NCBI RefSeq assembly: GCF_033954455.1
Contig: NZ_CP121473.1
Coordinates: 3,768,501 to 3,832,500 of the forward strand
Direction of reading: 5' to 3'
Length of the DNA stretch: 64,000 bases
Origin: Thiorhodovibrio litoralis
GTDB taxonomy: Bacteria; Pseudomonadota; Gammaproteobacteria; Chromatiales; Chromatiaceae
Shown: positions 8,577 through 15,979 of the stretch, piece by piece
How positions within the stretch are numbered: position 1 is the first letter of the stretch
Layout: every line of letters starts with the position of its first letter
Position numbers and translations under genes: made by a program
The notes under the pieces: model-generated
What the model was told of the DNA's origin: nothing
The model's input: the letters and a program-made list of their open reading frames with translations, nothing else
Databases searched by the model: none

Positions 8577-9490
8577 GGCGCGCTTTGACCTCGCAGTTGA
8601 TGGGAGCACAACAGGGTTCGAAACTCCGCCTGCAAGGGCTTGGCAAACATCAGCTTGGGGCGGGTGTGGTAGGTTTTCCCCGGCCGCACCAGGCCTCTGC
8701 CGCTGGTGCGTCCCAGCAGCGTCCAGCCGGCGGCGCGGTAACAGCTGCCGCGAAATCGCTCGGGGTCGACGAAGGTCTCCAGCAGCAGCGGGCGGTAGCC
8801 CCAACAGGCGTGCCAGTCCTCACCGATCTGCCGAGCCAGTTGCCCAAGCACATGACTGGCAAGATGGGGCACCTCAACGCCTGGGAAAATGAGAAAACGG
8901 CTGTTGTTGACCACCCAGGGCAGATTCGCCAGGCGCTGGCGTTCGTTCCAGCCAATCCACTGGTCGCGCGCCCTCAGGGCTTTGGCGGCACCGCTCAGAA
9001 GCACGCAGCCCAGCCAATGCTCGCTGGATTCGATCAAGTAGCGTGCCCAATAGCCGAAGGGTTTTTTATAGCCCAGAGGATGACACTGCGCGAGGGCGTC
9101 ATTGAAGCGGTGCTCATCGGCTCGGTCACTGACCAGGCGCAGGTGCACCGGTGCAAGCGCCGACAGGGAACTCACCACGGATCGGCGCTGCCGGGGAGCG
9201 CGAGCGACCGGTGCGGCCCGCGCGTGCGGGCCGGGATGACTGAAGCGTTCATCCAGAGCCGGGCGGCGCAACTGCCCGGCCGCTTCCAGACGCGCGAGCA
9301 GCTTGGAGCAGGTCTGAAACTTTGGCCGGCCCGCGGGCGTGAGCCAATCGAGGTGTTCGCACAGGGTGGCAGTGAGCTCCGTGCGCGATAATCCGGGGAA
9401 ACGTTCGGCGAAGGTGCGAATGTAGGCCAGATCCTCGGGCGTGATGTCCCGACCTCCTTGCCGCCAAGTTGTTCGAGCTTCATCGTGCAT
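8573..9490 (-). CDS. DruA-like DUF4338 protein encoded in an IS
   Basis: The 305-aa product reads GRDITPEDLAYIRTFAERFPGLSRTEL near the N-terminus. CHPLGYKKPFGYWARYLIES and NNSRFLIFPGVEVPHLASHVLG follow, the conserved core of DUF4338, the family of DruA from the Druantia anti-phage system. Here it is not beside other Druantia genes (no DruE helicase). It lies inside an IS and is translationally coupled (ATGA) to the transposase. It may therefore assist transposition or be a defence passenger. The start at ATG 9490 is the best homologous fit, without a strong ribosome site. Confidence 0.85.
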   Translation of the reverse strand: MHDEARTTWRQGGRDITPEDLAYIRTFAERFPGLSRTELTATLCEHLDWLTPAGRPKFQTCSKLLARLEAAGQLRRPALDERFSHPGPHARAAPVARAPRQRRSVVSSLSALAPVHLRLVSDRADEHRFNDALAQCHPLGYKKPFGYWARYLIESSEHWLGCVLLSGAAKALRARDQWIGWNERQRLANLPWVVNNSRFLIFPGVEVPHLASHVLGQLARQIGEDWHACWGYRPLLLETFVDPERFRGSCYRAAGWTLLGRTSGRGLVRPGKTYHTRPKLMFAKPLQAEFRTLLCSHQLRGQSAP

Positions 9491-9747
9491 GCGCTGACAA
9501 TCTCTTCGCGGGAGTGACTCAGGATCGATTCTGGCATCACGCGCGGGCTTTGTCTAGCCGCTTTTGCGAAAACATTTTTTCCGCCCGCCCCTCAGGCCTT
9601 GCCACCTGTGGGGGCGAGTGGTTATGCGTCAGGGCTGAAAAGCAGATCACCCGATTGCGAGATCGGCCCGCATCCCGTATGCTAGCGGGCTCTGAGCTTG
9701 GTCAAGAGCCGCAGCGCTCCCCGCCAGACCCAGCCCAAACAACCCCC

Positions 9748-9838
9748 GGAGAGGTGTCCGAGTGGCTTAAGGAGCACGCCTGGAAAGTGTGTATGGGTTA
9801 ACAGCCCATCGAGGGTTCGAATCCCTCTCTCTCCGCCA
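9748..9838 (+). tRNA. tRNA-Ser (anticodon GGA)
   Basis: Class II tRNA with acceptor stem GGAGAGG pairing to the 3' TCTCTCC (one G-U pair), D-arm GTGGCTTAAGGAGCAC, anticodon loop CTGGAAA (GGA), long variable arm, T-loop GGTTCGAATCC and encoded CCA. It is followed by decayed mobile genes, in keeping with tRNA-Ser genes being integration sites. Confidence 0.95.
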
Positions 9839-9979
9839 TTTATAGATTTCAAGTAACTGTTTTTAAACGGCTAATTTTTGAAAATCAAGAGTTAAGCTAC
9901 ACTCTTAGCTACATTTTTGACGGCGACAGTGAAGCACCCCATAGCGGACACTGAAGCTTTATTGGTTAGATTGACTTCC

Positions 9980-10012
9980 AGCCCCTGCGAGAATCCTCGC
10001 CGGGGCTTTTTT
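9980..10012 (+). terminator. Rho-independent terminator
   Basis: Stem AGCCCC (9980-9985) pairs with GGGGCT (10002-10007), enclosing an inner stem GCGAG/CTCGC with loop AATC, followed by six T residues. It lies about 140 bp after tRNA-Ser with no intact gene before it, so it may end the tRNA transcript or be left over from a lost integrase gene. Confidence 0.75.
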
Positions 10013-10112
10013 GTTCCCCTTGAACGCGCCAAGCATCACTTGAAAAACCGCACCTCGCAAGTTGCCGGCTATATCTTGTTTTCCCGCGAATGGTCACATC
10101 TGATTCTGTTTC

Positions 10113-10378
10113 CTATGGCTCCTTGTCCTTGGTGCTCTTTGGTCTTGGCGGCAAGGGATAAGGCACGCGGTACTCGACATCGCCTTCGATGATGCGGAAT
10201 CTCTGGGGGACAGCGACCATGCGGAAGGCATTTCTCGGGCCACGCGTGGCCGGCCCTTCCGGTCTGGGAAGAACGGAATACCCAGTTGCCTCAGATGTTC
10301 GCATTGCTTGTCGGTGCGAACGTAGCCTGTGAGGTCGGCAATGTCCTCGTCACTCGGGAAGAAGGGTTCATCGATCAT
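10113..10378 (-). pseudogene. Frameshifted DUF4224-like phage/island gene
   Basis: From ATG 10378 the frame reads MIDEPFFPSDEDIADLTGYVR, then LRQLGIPFFPDRKGRPRVAR. This is the TGY...GRPxV pattern of DUF4224, small proteins beside phage integrases. The sense then moves to another frame that continues NAFRMVAVPQRFRIIEGDVEYR and stops at 10113. The join is near 10217, where one base appears missing. Its ATG overlaps the stop of the preceding minus-strand ORF. No integrase is found in the adjacent sequence. Confidence 0.6.
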
Positions 10379-10744
10379 GGCTGCTTCCTCAGACGACGCG
10401 GGCAGGGCTTGATGATGATCTGCCGGCCAATCGAACTTTGTGGTCTAGGCTCAGCACCTAGATTGTCAGCTGGCTGAGCGGACTCGGCGTCAAATGATGT
10501 ATCGCTGGCGGCGATGAACTCACCACGCAGCTCTCCCCGGTATATGTCCAGTCGCGCGGCAGTCGATGGCGATCTTGGCCTGGTTGCGATCAACAGCGAC
10601 GCAGCTAATTTGCACCCGGTGGTCGTCGCTGGTTGCTGGTCGAAATTGGGGTTGCTCAGCCTTCTGGTAATCCGCCTTGAGCTCGGCCGTAAGTGCTTCG
10701 AGGACTTCTCGAGCGAGGAACAAAGGATGGCTCCTCTTTGGCAA
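10375..10744 (-). pseudogene. Frameshifted gene of unknown function upstream of DUF4224 relic
   Basis: From ATG 10744 the frame reads MPKRSHPLFLAREVLEALTAELKADYQKAEQ and runs to IAIDCRATG. It then degenerates, while the overlapping frame continues LDIYRGELRGEFIAASDTSFDAES and ends overlapping the start of the DUF4224 relic. The two halves are best read as one gene with a frameshift near 10555. The family is not recognised. It belongs to the same decaying operon. Confidence 0.4.
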
Positions 10745-10935
10745 ATAATCACACGGGACGGGACATCTAAGGTGTAATCCATGTTGCCGGCATCAGCATG
10801 CTTTGGCTGGCATCCAAGCGCTCGATTCGCGCATCGGTGCGCAGCGCGGACCAGCTGACTCTACCCTCCATCAATCCCTCTCGAACGGCGGGAAAGCGCC
10901 TTCCGCAGATGCTGAGCAGATTCAGATCGCAGACG

Positions 10936-10966
10936 ATAGTCGACTAAGCATGGTATTGCCGACTAT
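10936..10966 (+). promoter_or_regulatory. Inverted repeat, candidate operator
   Basis: ATAGTCG at 10936-10942 and its exact complement CGACTAT at 10960-10966 are 17 bp apart. They lie just upstream of a small plus-strand ORF and in the divergent gap before the minus-strand relics. The layout fits a phage-type repressor site. A TATTAT at 10964-10969 could be a -10 element. Confidence 0.35.
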
Positions 10967-10989
10967 TATGTGGTCAGGAGGGGTGCTCG

Positions 10990-11133
10990 ATGATTTACGA
11001 AAACTACCAACGCAATCATGTGATCCTGCCCGGACGCGAGCATGCATTGGCGTCGTTTCTGCAGCAAGATTACAAGGGGATGCAGCACAATGAGCCTGAG
11101 CAGACTATTTGCGGGAATCGGCCGCGATTCTGA
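10990..11133 (+). CDS. Small hypothetical protein, 47 aa
   Basis: ATG 10990 is preceded by a strong AGGAGG ribosome site at 8-9 nt. The peptide reads MIYENYQRNHVILPGREHAL, continues FLQQDYKGMQHN and ends NRPRF. It sits downstream of an inverted repeat and may be a phage or island early gene. The 3' end may be altered by the transposon-like unit that begins close by. The family is not recognised. Confidence 0.45.
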   Translation: MIYENYQRNHVILPGREHALASFLQQDYKGMQHNEPEQTICGNRPRF

Positions 11134-11197
11134 GCAAATTCAGTGAGGGAAAACAAAAAACCCCCTCAAACAACTTGACGCAAGTTGCCCGAGAGGG

Positions 11198-11235
11198 CTG
11201 TCTCCGAATTTCGCCAAAAACCAGGAGACAGTCCC
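11198..11235 (+). promoter_or_regulatory. Hairpin sequestering the ribosome site of the first transposon gene
   Basis: CTGTCTCC (11198-11205) pairs with GGAGACAG (11224-11231) across an 18-nt loop. The outer bases GGG and CCC extend the stem with one bulge. The 3' arm contains the AGGAG ribosome site for the GTG at 11237. A second small hairpin (CAACTTG...CAAGTTG) lies just upstream. Such structures in transposons block translation from read-through transcripts. Confidence 0.6.
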
Positions 11236-11236
11236 A

Positions 11237-11806
11237 GTGTGTCACGCCTTTCTTGCCGACACGAACTTTTACCACCTGCTCACCCGGATCGACGAGTCGA
11301 TTGCCGAGGAAGTCCGCGCGGGCGGCTGTGACTGCGGTGGTGCGTTGCACAGCGCCCGTTATCCGCGTAAGCCCCGAGGTGTTGTGCGTGGCGTCTTGGA
11401 TGAGAGCTACCAGAGCCGTCTGAGTTTCTGCTGTGCCGCGGACGGGTGCCGGCGGCGCAGCACCCCGCCTTCCGTTCGGTTTCTGGGCCGCAAGGTCTAT
11501 CTCGGGGTCATCGTCGTGCTGATTTCCGCCCTGCATTGCGGGCTGAGCGCATCGCGTCGCCAGCGCTTGATCAAGACGCTCGGTGTCACCGTCCAAACCC
11601 TGCGGCGGTGGCAGCACTGGTGGCGTGAGCAGTTTGTGCAAACCCGCTGCTTTCGATCCTTGGCTGGTCTGTTGATGCCGCCGATCGCCACCGAGCACCT
11701 GCCAGGATCCCTGCTGGAAAAATTGAGCGCAAAAGCGTTGTCCGAGCGCGTCGTGCAACTGCTGATATTGATCGCCCCGAGCACGACAGCGACAGGCTCG
11801 CTGTAG
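11237..11806 (+). CDS. Zinc-ribbon/HTH protein of transposon unit (DUF6431-like)
   Basis: The 189-aa product has a CxC...CC...C zinc-ribbon pattern (GGCDCGGAL, SFCCAADGCRRRSTPPSVRFLGRKVYLG). A hydrophobic helix and a helix-turn-helix-like part follow (SASRRQRLIKTLGVTVQTLRRWQHWWREQF). I recall this pattern as DUF6431, found upstream of rve-type transposases, but that is from memory. It starts at GTG 11237 after an AGGAG site, and the next gene follows after 93 bp. A role in end recognition or regulation of transposition is inferred. Confidence 0.65.
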   Translation: MCHAFLADTNFYHLLTRIDESIAEEVRAGGCDCGGALHSARYPRKPRGVVRGVLDESYQSRLSFCCAADGCRRRSTPPSVRFLGRKVYLGVIVVLISALHCGLSASRRQRLIKTLGVTVQTLRRWQHWWREQFVQTRCFRSLAGLLMPPIATEHLPGSLLEKLSAKALSERVVQLLILIAPSTTATGSL

Positions 11807-11899
11807 GGCAACGCCAACCCGCAGAAGACCTCATCGCGCCGCTGGGCGGCGCCTTCTAGACTCCCGGTGATGTGTGAAACAACTGGGAGGTGAAGACGA

Positions 11900-13357
11900 A
11901 TGTCCGATGACAACGGCCTCGGTGATCCCGATGGTTGGGCGCGGTTGCGCTTTGCCATTATTGGTCCTTTATTGGCTGATCCTGCGCCGGCGAACGCGCT
12001 GGGCGCGCGGCTGAAGGCGCTAGCGGCCAAGTCATGGCGTCATCCGGTGACTGGGCGGGCGGTCAGTTTTAGCTTTGGGACCTTGGAGCGCTGGTATTAC
12101 CTCGCACGCGATGCCCAAGACCCGGTGACCGCACTGCGCCCGCGCCGGCGCAGCGATGCCGGGGAGCAGCGCGCGCTGAGCCCGCGCCTGATGGAGGCCG
12201 TACAGGCGCAATACCGCGACTACCCCGGTTGGACGGTGCAGCTGCATTACGACAACCTCGCCGCCTTGTGCGCGGGCGATGAAACCCTGGGGCCGCTGCC
12301 CTCCTATGCCACCGTGCGCCGCTTCATGAAGCGCGCGGGCCTGCACCGCCGGCGTGTCCCGGCGCGCAAGACACCCGGGGCCGAGCAGGCCGCGCGGCGC
12401 CTGGAGGCCTGCGAGGTGCGCAGCTATGAAGCCCAGTATGTCCATGCCTTGTGGCATCTGGACTTTCATCATGGCTCGCGCAACGTCCTCACCCGGGGTG
12501 GCGTCTGGGTCAAGCCCCTGCTGCTGGCGGTCATCGACGATCACTCGCGCCTGATCTGCCATCTGCAGTGGTACCTCGATGAGACCACCGAGACCTTGGT
12601 GCATGGTCTGGGACAGGCGTTGCACAAGCGCGGGCTGCCGCGCGCCCTGATGAGCGATAACGGCGCGGCAATGCAGGCCGAGGAATTCACCGCCGGATTG
12701 CATGCGCTGGGCATCCTCCACGAGCCGACCCTGCCGTACAGCCCGTATCAGAACGCCAAGCAGGAGCGCTTCTGGGCCACGCTGGAAGGCCGCCTGATGG
12801 CGATGCTTAAGGGGCTGGAGGAGCTGAGCCTGCAGCGGCTCAACACCCTCACTCAGGCGTGGGTGGAGCAGGAGTACCACCGCAAGGTCCACAGTGAGAC
12901 CGCCGCCACGCCGCTTGCGCGTCTTCTCGATGCGCCCAACGTGGGGCGCCCCTGTCCGGACAGCGAGCAGGTCCGCGCCGCTTTTCGTTGTCGCGTCCAA
13001 CGCCGTCAGCGCCGCAGCGATGGGACGCTCAGCCTGGCGGGCAAGCGCTTCGAGGTGCCGGCGCGCTTGCGTCACCTTGAGCAACTGCATATCGCTTATG
13101 CCCGCTGGGATCTGAGTGCTGTGGACGTGGTTGATCCCCACTCGGGCGCCATCCTCTGCCGCCTCTATCCCCTCGATAAAGCCGCCAATGCCTCCGGGCA
13201 GCGTCGGCGCCTTGAGCCCGCCGGCGCACCGCCACCGCCATCACAACGCGCCACGACGCTGCCACCGTTGCTGCGCGACTTGCTCGCCGAGTATGCCGCC
13301 ACCGGTCTGCCGCCGGCCTATCTGCCAAAACACGATGACCTGGAATCCAGTCGATGA
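11900..13357 (+). CDS. DDE (rve) transposase, TniA/Mu-like
   Basis: The 485-aa protein has N-terminal helix-turn-helix regions (to about residue 150) and a retroviral-integrase-type catalytic core. The visible DDE residues are Asp in ALWHLDFHHGSRN, Asp in RALMSDNGAAM and Glu in YQNAKQERFWATLEG. A C-terminal beta-rich Mu-type domain follows (LSLAGKRFEVPARLRHLEQLHIAYARWDL). A GGGAGGTGA ribosome site precedes the ATG. Its stop overlaps the ATPase start (ATGA). The pairing with an ATPase argues for a Tn7/Tn5053/Mu-like mechanism rather than a simple IS481. Confidence 0.88.
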   Translation: MSDDNGLGDPDGWARLRFAIIGPLLADPAPANALGARLKALAAKSWRHPVTGRAVSFSFGTLERWYYLARDAQDPVTALRPRRRSDAGEQRALSPRLMEAVQAQYRDYPGWTVQLHYDNLAALCAGDETLGPLPSYATVRRFMKRAGLHRRRVPARKTPGAEQAARRLEACEVRSYEAQYVHALWHLDFHHGSRNVLTRGGVWVKPLLLAVIDDHSRLICHLQWYLDETTETLVHGLGQALHKRGLPRALMSDNGAAMQAEEFTAGLHALGILHEPTLPYSPYQNAKQERFWATLEGRLMAMLKGLEELSLQRLNTLTQAWVEQEYHRKVHSETAATPLARLLDAPNVGRPCPDSEQVRAAFRCRVQRRQRRSDGTLSLAGKRFEVPARLRHLEQLHIAYARWDLSAVDVVDPHSGAILCRLYPLDKAANASGQRRRLEPAGAPPPPSQRATTLPPLLRDLLAEYAATGLPPAYLPKHDDLESSR

Positions 13358-14205
13358 ACAAGACCCTGCTGGCCCTCTATGGACTGAAGTTCAATCCGTT
13401 CTCCCCGGAGCTGCCGACGGCGGCACTGCATCGCAGCGCGCCGGTGGAGCAGTTTTGCTGGCGCATCGAGCAGAGCCTGATCCGCGAAGGCGGTTTTGCG
13501 CTCATTCAAGGTGATCCGGGTACCGGCAAGAGTGCGGTACTGCGCCTGCTCGATGAGCGTCTGCGCCAGCTGCCCGATATCAGCGTTGGGGCGCTCACGC
13601 ATCCCAGCTCGAAGGTGGCGGACTTCTACCGCGAGATGGGCGATCTGTTCGCCGTTGACCTCAAGCCCCATAACCGCTGGGGTGGCTTCAAGATCCTGCG
13701 CGAGCGCTGGCTGGCGCATCTGGAGACGACGCTGTTGCGCCCGGTGTTGCTCATCGACGAGGCGCAGGAGATGCATCCGACGGTGCTCAATGAGCTGCGT
13801 CTGCTGACCTCCATGCAGTTCGATTCGCGCACGTTGTTGAGCGTGATCCTGGCCGGCGATGGCCGCCTGGCGACCAAGCTGCGCCGTGAGGAGTTGCTGC
13901 CGCTGGGCAGTCGTATCCGTACGCGCCTGAGTATGGAGTATGCCAGTCGCGAGGCGCTGGTCGCCTGCCTGGAGCATTTACAACACAGTGCCGGCAATGC
14001 GAGTCTGATGAGCGCAGGGCTGATGAAGACGCTCGCTGAGCATGCGTTGGGCAATTATCGCGTGCTCACGACCATGGCGGCAGAATTGCTGGCGCAGGCT
14101 GCTCGGCTCGAACGCGCGCAGCTCGATGAACAACTCTACCTTGAGGTGTTTGGTTCAGCGGCGGGCAACGCCCGCCAACGCCCGAGTGCCAGGGCGGGCG
14201 CCTGA
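13354..14205 (+). CDS. AAA+ ATPase, ExeA/TniB/MuB-type transposition partner
   Basis: The 283-aa product starts MNKTLLALYGLKFNPFSPELP, the usual opening of ExeA-type ATPases. It has Walker A GDPGTGKSAVLR and Walker B VLLIDEAQEMHP, a sensor region (ILAGDGRLATKLRR) and an arginine-rich SRIRTRLSMEY. Such ATPases bind DNA and direct their cognate transposase to targets. It overlaps the transposase stop by ATGA and the next gene's start by one base, so all three are likely translationally coupled. Confidence 0.88.
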   Translation: MNKTLLALYGLKFNPFSPELPTAALHRSAPVEQFCWRIEQSLIREGGFALIQGDPGTGKSAVLRLLDERLRQLPDISVGALTHPSSKVADFYREMGDLFAVDLKPHNRWGGFKILRERWLAHLETTLLRPVLLIDEAQEMHPTVLNELRLLTSMQFDSRTLLSVILAGDGRLATKLRREELLPLGSRIRTRLSMEYASREALVACLEHLQHSAGNASLMSAGLMKTLAEHALGNYRVLTTMAAELLAQAARLERAQLDEQLYLEVFGSAAGNARQRPSARAGA

Positions 14206-15014
14206 TGAGCCGCTTGAGCGCTGAGCGCCCGCACCAGGCCATGACAGCGGCAAGACACACCGCCGTGATGCTTGAGGCATGGCACGACGCTGGCATCGTG
14301 CGTGCCGATTTGGCGGTGCGCACCGCCAAGGCGACGATGCTGTGGTTCCATGATCGCTCTTTGGATCAGCTTCCGTTGGGGCTGGCCAGAGCGCGCAATG
14401 TCCAACAGGCCGATATTTATATCCGTCCAGCCCGCGGCTATCCCTGGCCAATGGTGTTTCTCGATGATGTCGCACGGCCGATGGCGCAGCGCATCGCTCG
14501 GCACTATGCGGCCCTGGTGGTGCAGACTTCGACGCTCGGGGGCTGCCACCTGTGGCTACGGCTGACCCGCGCGCTCGATGAGGCGCAGCGCTGTGATGTG
14601 CAGCGTTGGCTGATCCCGCGCGTTGGCGCCGATCCGGGCTCGGTCTCCGGTGAGCACCTCGGTCGGCTCGCCGGGATGAAGAATGCCAAGCGTGGCGGGG
14701 AGTGGGTCAATGTCCTTCGGCGACCAAGCCCGCAGGAGCGCGTCTGGGATCCAACTCCGGCCTTGCCAACGATGGCTCCGGCTCCGCCGCCAGTCGTCAA
14801 CTGCGCTCCACGGGCGCGCTTATCCACCGGGGATCCGTCCGAATCCGCCCGCGAATGGGGCTGGGTCTGCGGCGCTCTTGAGGCGGGCCTTGCACCGACC
14901 ACGGTCTACCAGCGCTTGCTCGAGCGCGCGTCCCCGCGTCGCGGAGCCGATGCCGAGCGCTATGCCCGCTACACCCTCGCTCGCGCCATTCGCCAGAGCG
15001 CTAGAGGCAACTGA
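14205..15014 (+). CDS. RepB-primase-like (AEP-type) protein in a transposon
   Basis: The 269-aa product reads GLARARNVQQADIYIRPARGYPWPMVFLDDV, then ALVVQTSTLGGCHLWLRL, then SGEHLGRLAGMKNAKRGGEW. These match the strand/motif order of plasmid RepB-type archaeo-eukaryotic primases: acidic FLDD, a central G-x-HLW strand and the SxEHLxRLxGxxNxK motif. The C-terminus (REWGWVCGALEAGLAPTTVYQRLLERA) resembles the helical tail of such proteins. Catalytic competence cannot be judged by eye. It is the last gene of the coupled transposase-ATPase operon, an unusual partner for a transposase. Confidence 0.65.
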   Translation: MSRLSAERPHQAMTAARHTAVMLEAWHDAGIVRADLAVRTAKATMLWFHDRSLDQLPLGLARARNVQQADIYIRPARGYPWPMVFLDDVARPMAQRIARHYAALVVQTSTLGGCHLWLRLTRALDEAQRCDVQRWLIPRVGADPGSVSGEHLGRLAGMKNAKRGGEWVNVLRRPSPQERVWDPTPALPTMAPAPPPVVNCAPRARLSTGDPSESAREWGWVCGALEAGLAPTTVYQRLLERASPRRGADAERYARYTLARAIRQSARGN

Positions 15015-15113
15015 ACCCGCTGCGTCTCTCCCCCCTCAGGGGGGAAGCGTGGTTCACGATTCCGGCTTCCCGCTGTCGGCCAGTAACGGCCCCCGTGATC
15101 CCACACGCATTCC

Positions 15114-15849
15114 ATGTCCTTCAAATGGCTTGGAAATGGGTCCCGCAATTATCGTGATTACGCTCAGCACAAGCTGAGGAATGCTGTTAGCTCGAACAGT
15201 GAGGACGCGCTTACATGGTCTTGCTTTGATGTGCTGGGGCATCTCGACAACCTCGACAAGGCATCTGCTCTGGACGAAATCTTGCAGGATTCCTTCGAGG
15301 GGAATAGTCCCTTGTGCTTCAGGGAACGCAACCTCGGCGGCAACCAGATCCAAGTTTGCGTCGGTAAGTCATACACAGGTCCTTCGACTAACGAGTCTAC
15401 CGAGGTAGATGCCAGCCTTGAGGCACCCGGTATTCTGCTTTTCTTTGAAGCGAAACTCTATTCATCGGTCAGCGCAGCGTCGCCTCCGAAAAAAACCGCA
15501 CGACCAGATTGCCAGAAAATTGCGCGTGGGCCTGGATTTAGCCGGCGGCAGCAAACGGGAGTTCTATTTTGTTTTTCTGGACATCGCGCCTCTCGACATG
15601 ATGTTTGAGAGACGAGAAAAGGCCGAGGCCGTCACGGCAACCGCTGGAGGCTACAAAGATAAGTGGCGCAGTGCGTGGCTGTTCAAATACTACAAGCAGG
15701 GCCGCAACAATAGCATGCGTCCTCTCGAAGAGGTACTTGAAGGGATCAACCATCCACCTGTCGCGTTAGTCGCAAACCGGATGGGCTGGCTCACTTGGGC
15801 CGACTTGTTCAAATGCACGCTACGGGCAGCGCTCAATGCACTGCACTGA
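15114..15849 (+). pseudogene. Frameshifted restriction-endonuclease-like gene
   Basis: The first frame reads MSFKWLGNGSRNYRDYAQHKLRNAV to FFEAKLYSSVSAASPP. The sense then continues in another frame from KKPHDQIARKLRVGLDLAGGSK to KCTLRAALNALH. The switch coincides with a run of seven A at 15489-15495. The segment VDASLEAPGILLFFEAKLYSS has the Asp...ExK spacing of PD-(D/E)XK nucleases, suggesting a restriction or defence nuclease. The frameshift could be genuine or a homopolymer read error; if the latter, the protein would be about 240 aa. Confidence 0.5.
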
Positions 15850-15979
15850 GGCTATCAATGGTTGCTTAATCCTCCCGCAGTTTTGGGATGCCTACAACCC
15901 AGCCGGGTACTCGTAGCCCCCTACCAACGGCCGTTGCGAACGTCTCTGTTGTGCTGGGCATCATCATCCCCTACCCCTA
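15850..15979. other. Gap between nuclease relic and IS630
   Basis: No ORF, RNA gene or repeat recognised. Confidence 0.3.

Larger units (their letters stand above)
6831..9637 (-). mobile_element. Complete insertion sequence carrying a DruA-like gene
   Basis: The ends are a 13-bp perfect inverted repeat: CAGCCCTGACGCA at 6831-6843 and TGCGTCAGGGCTG at 9625-9637. The nonamer AAAAGCAGA stands immediately outside both ends (6822-6830 and 9638-9646), which is a 9-bp target-site duplication. The 2807-bp element holds two minus-strand genes, DruA-like (DUF4338) then transposase, overlapping ATGA. Intact ends, duplication and ORFs suggest a recent, possibly active copy. It lies between a methyltransferase gene and tRNA-Ser. 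Confidence 0.92.
11134..15014 (+). mobile_element. Four-gene transposon-like unit (zinc-ribbon, DDE transposase, AAA ATPase, RepB-primase-like)
   Basis: Four plus-strand genes are packed with ATGA/TGATG overlaps between the last three. Together they encode a DNA-binding/zinc protein, a TniA/Mu-type transposase, a TniB/MuB/ExeA-type ATPase and an AEP-like primase. The content suggests one mobile unit. I could not find convincing terminal inverted repeats or a target duplication, so the boundaries given are only the outer limits of the genes plus the leader hairpins. Confidence 0.6.

Noticed and set aside
8573..9490. A full Druantia defence system
   Set aside because: Only the DruA-like gene is present, within an IS; no DruE-type helicase or other Druantia genes are in the window.
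9839..11236. Second copy of the tRNA-Ser 3' end as an attachment site
   Set aside because: I looked for a repeat of the T-arm/acceptor sequence downstream and found none in the window.
12032..13141. 369-aa minus-strand ORF
   Set aside because: Antisense to the DDE transposase; low-complexity translation without motifs.
11134..15110. Terminal inverted repeats for the four-gene transposon unit
   Set aside because: No pair of matching ends with a target duplication was found by eye; the CCCCCCTCAGGGGGG palindrome after the last gene has no partner on the left.
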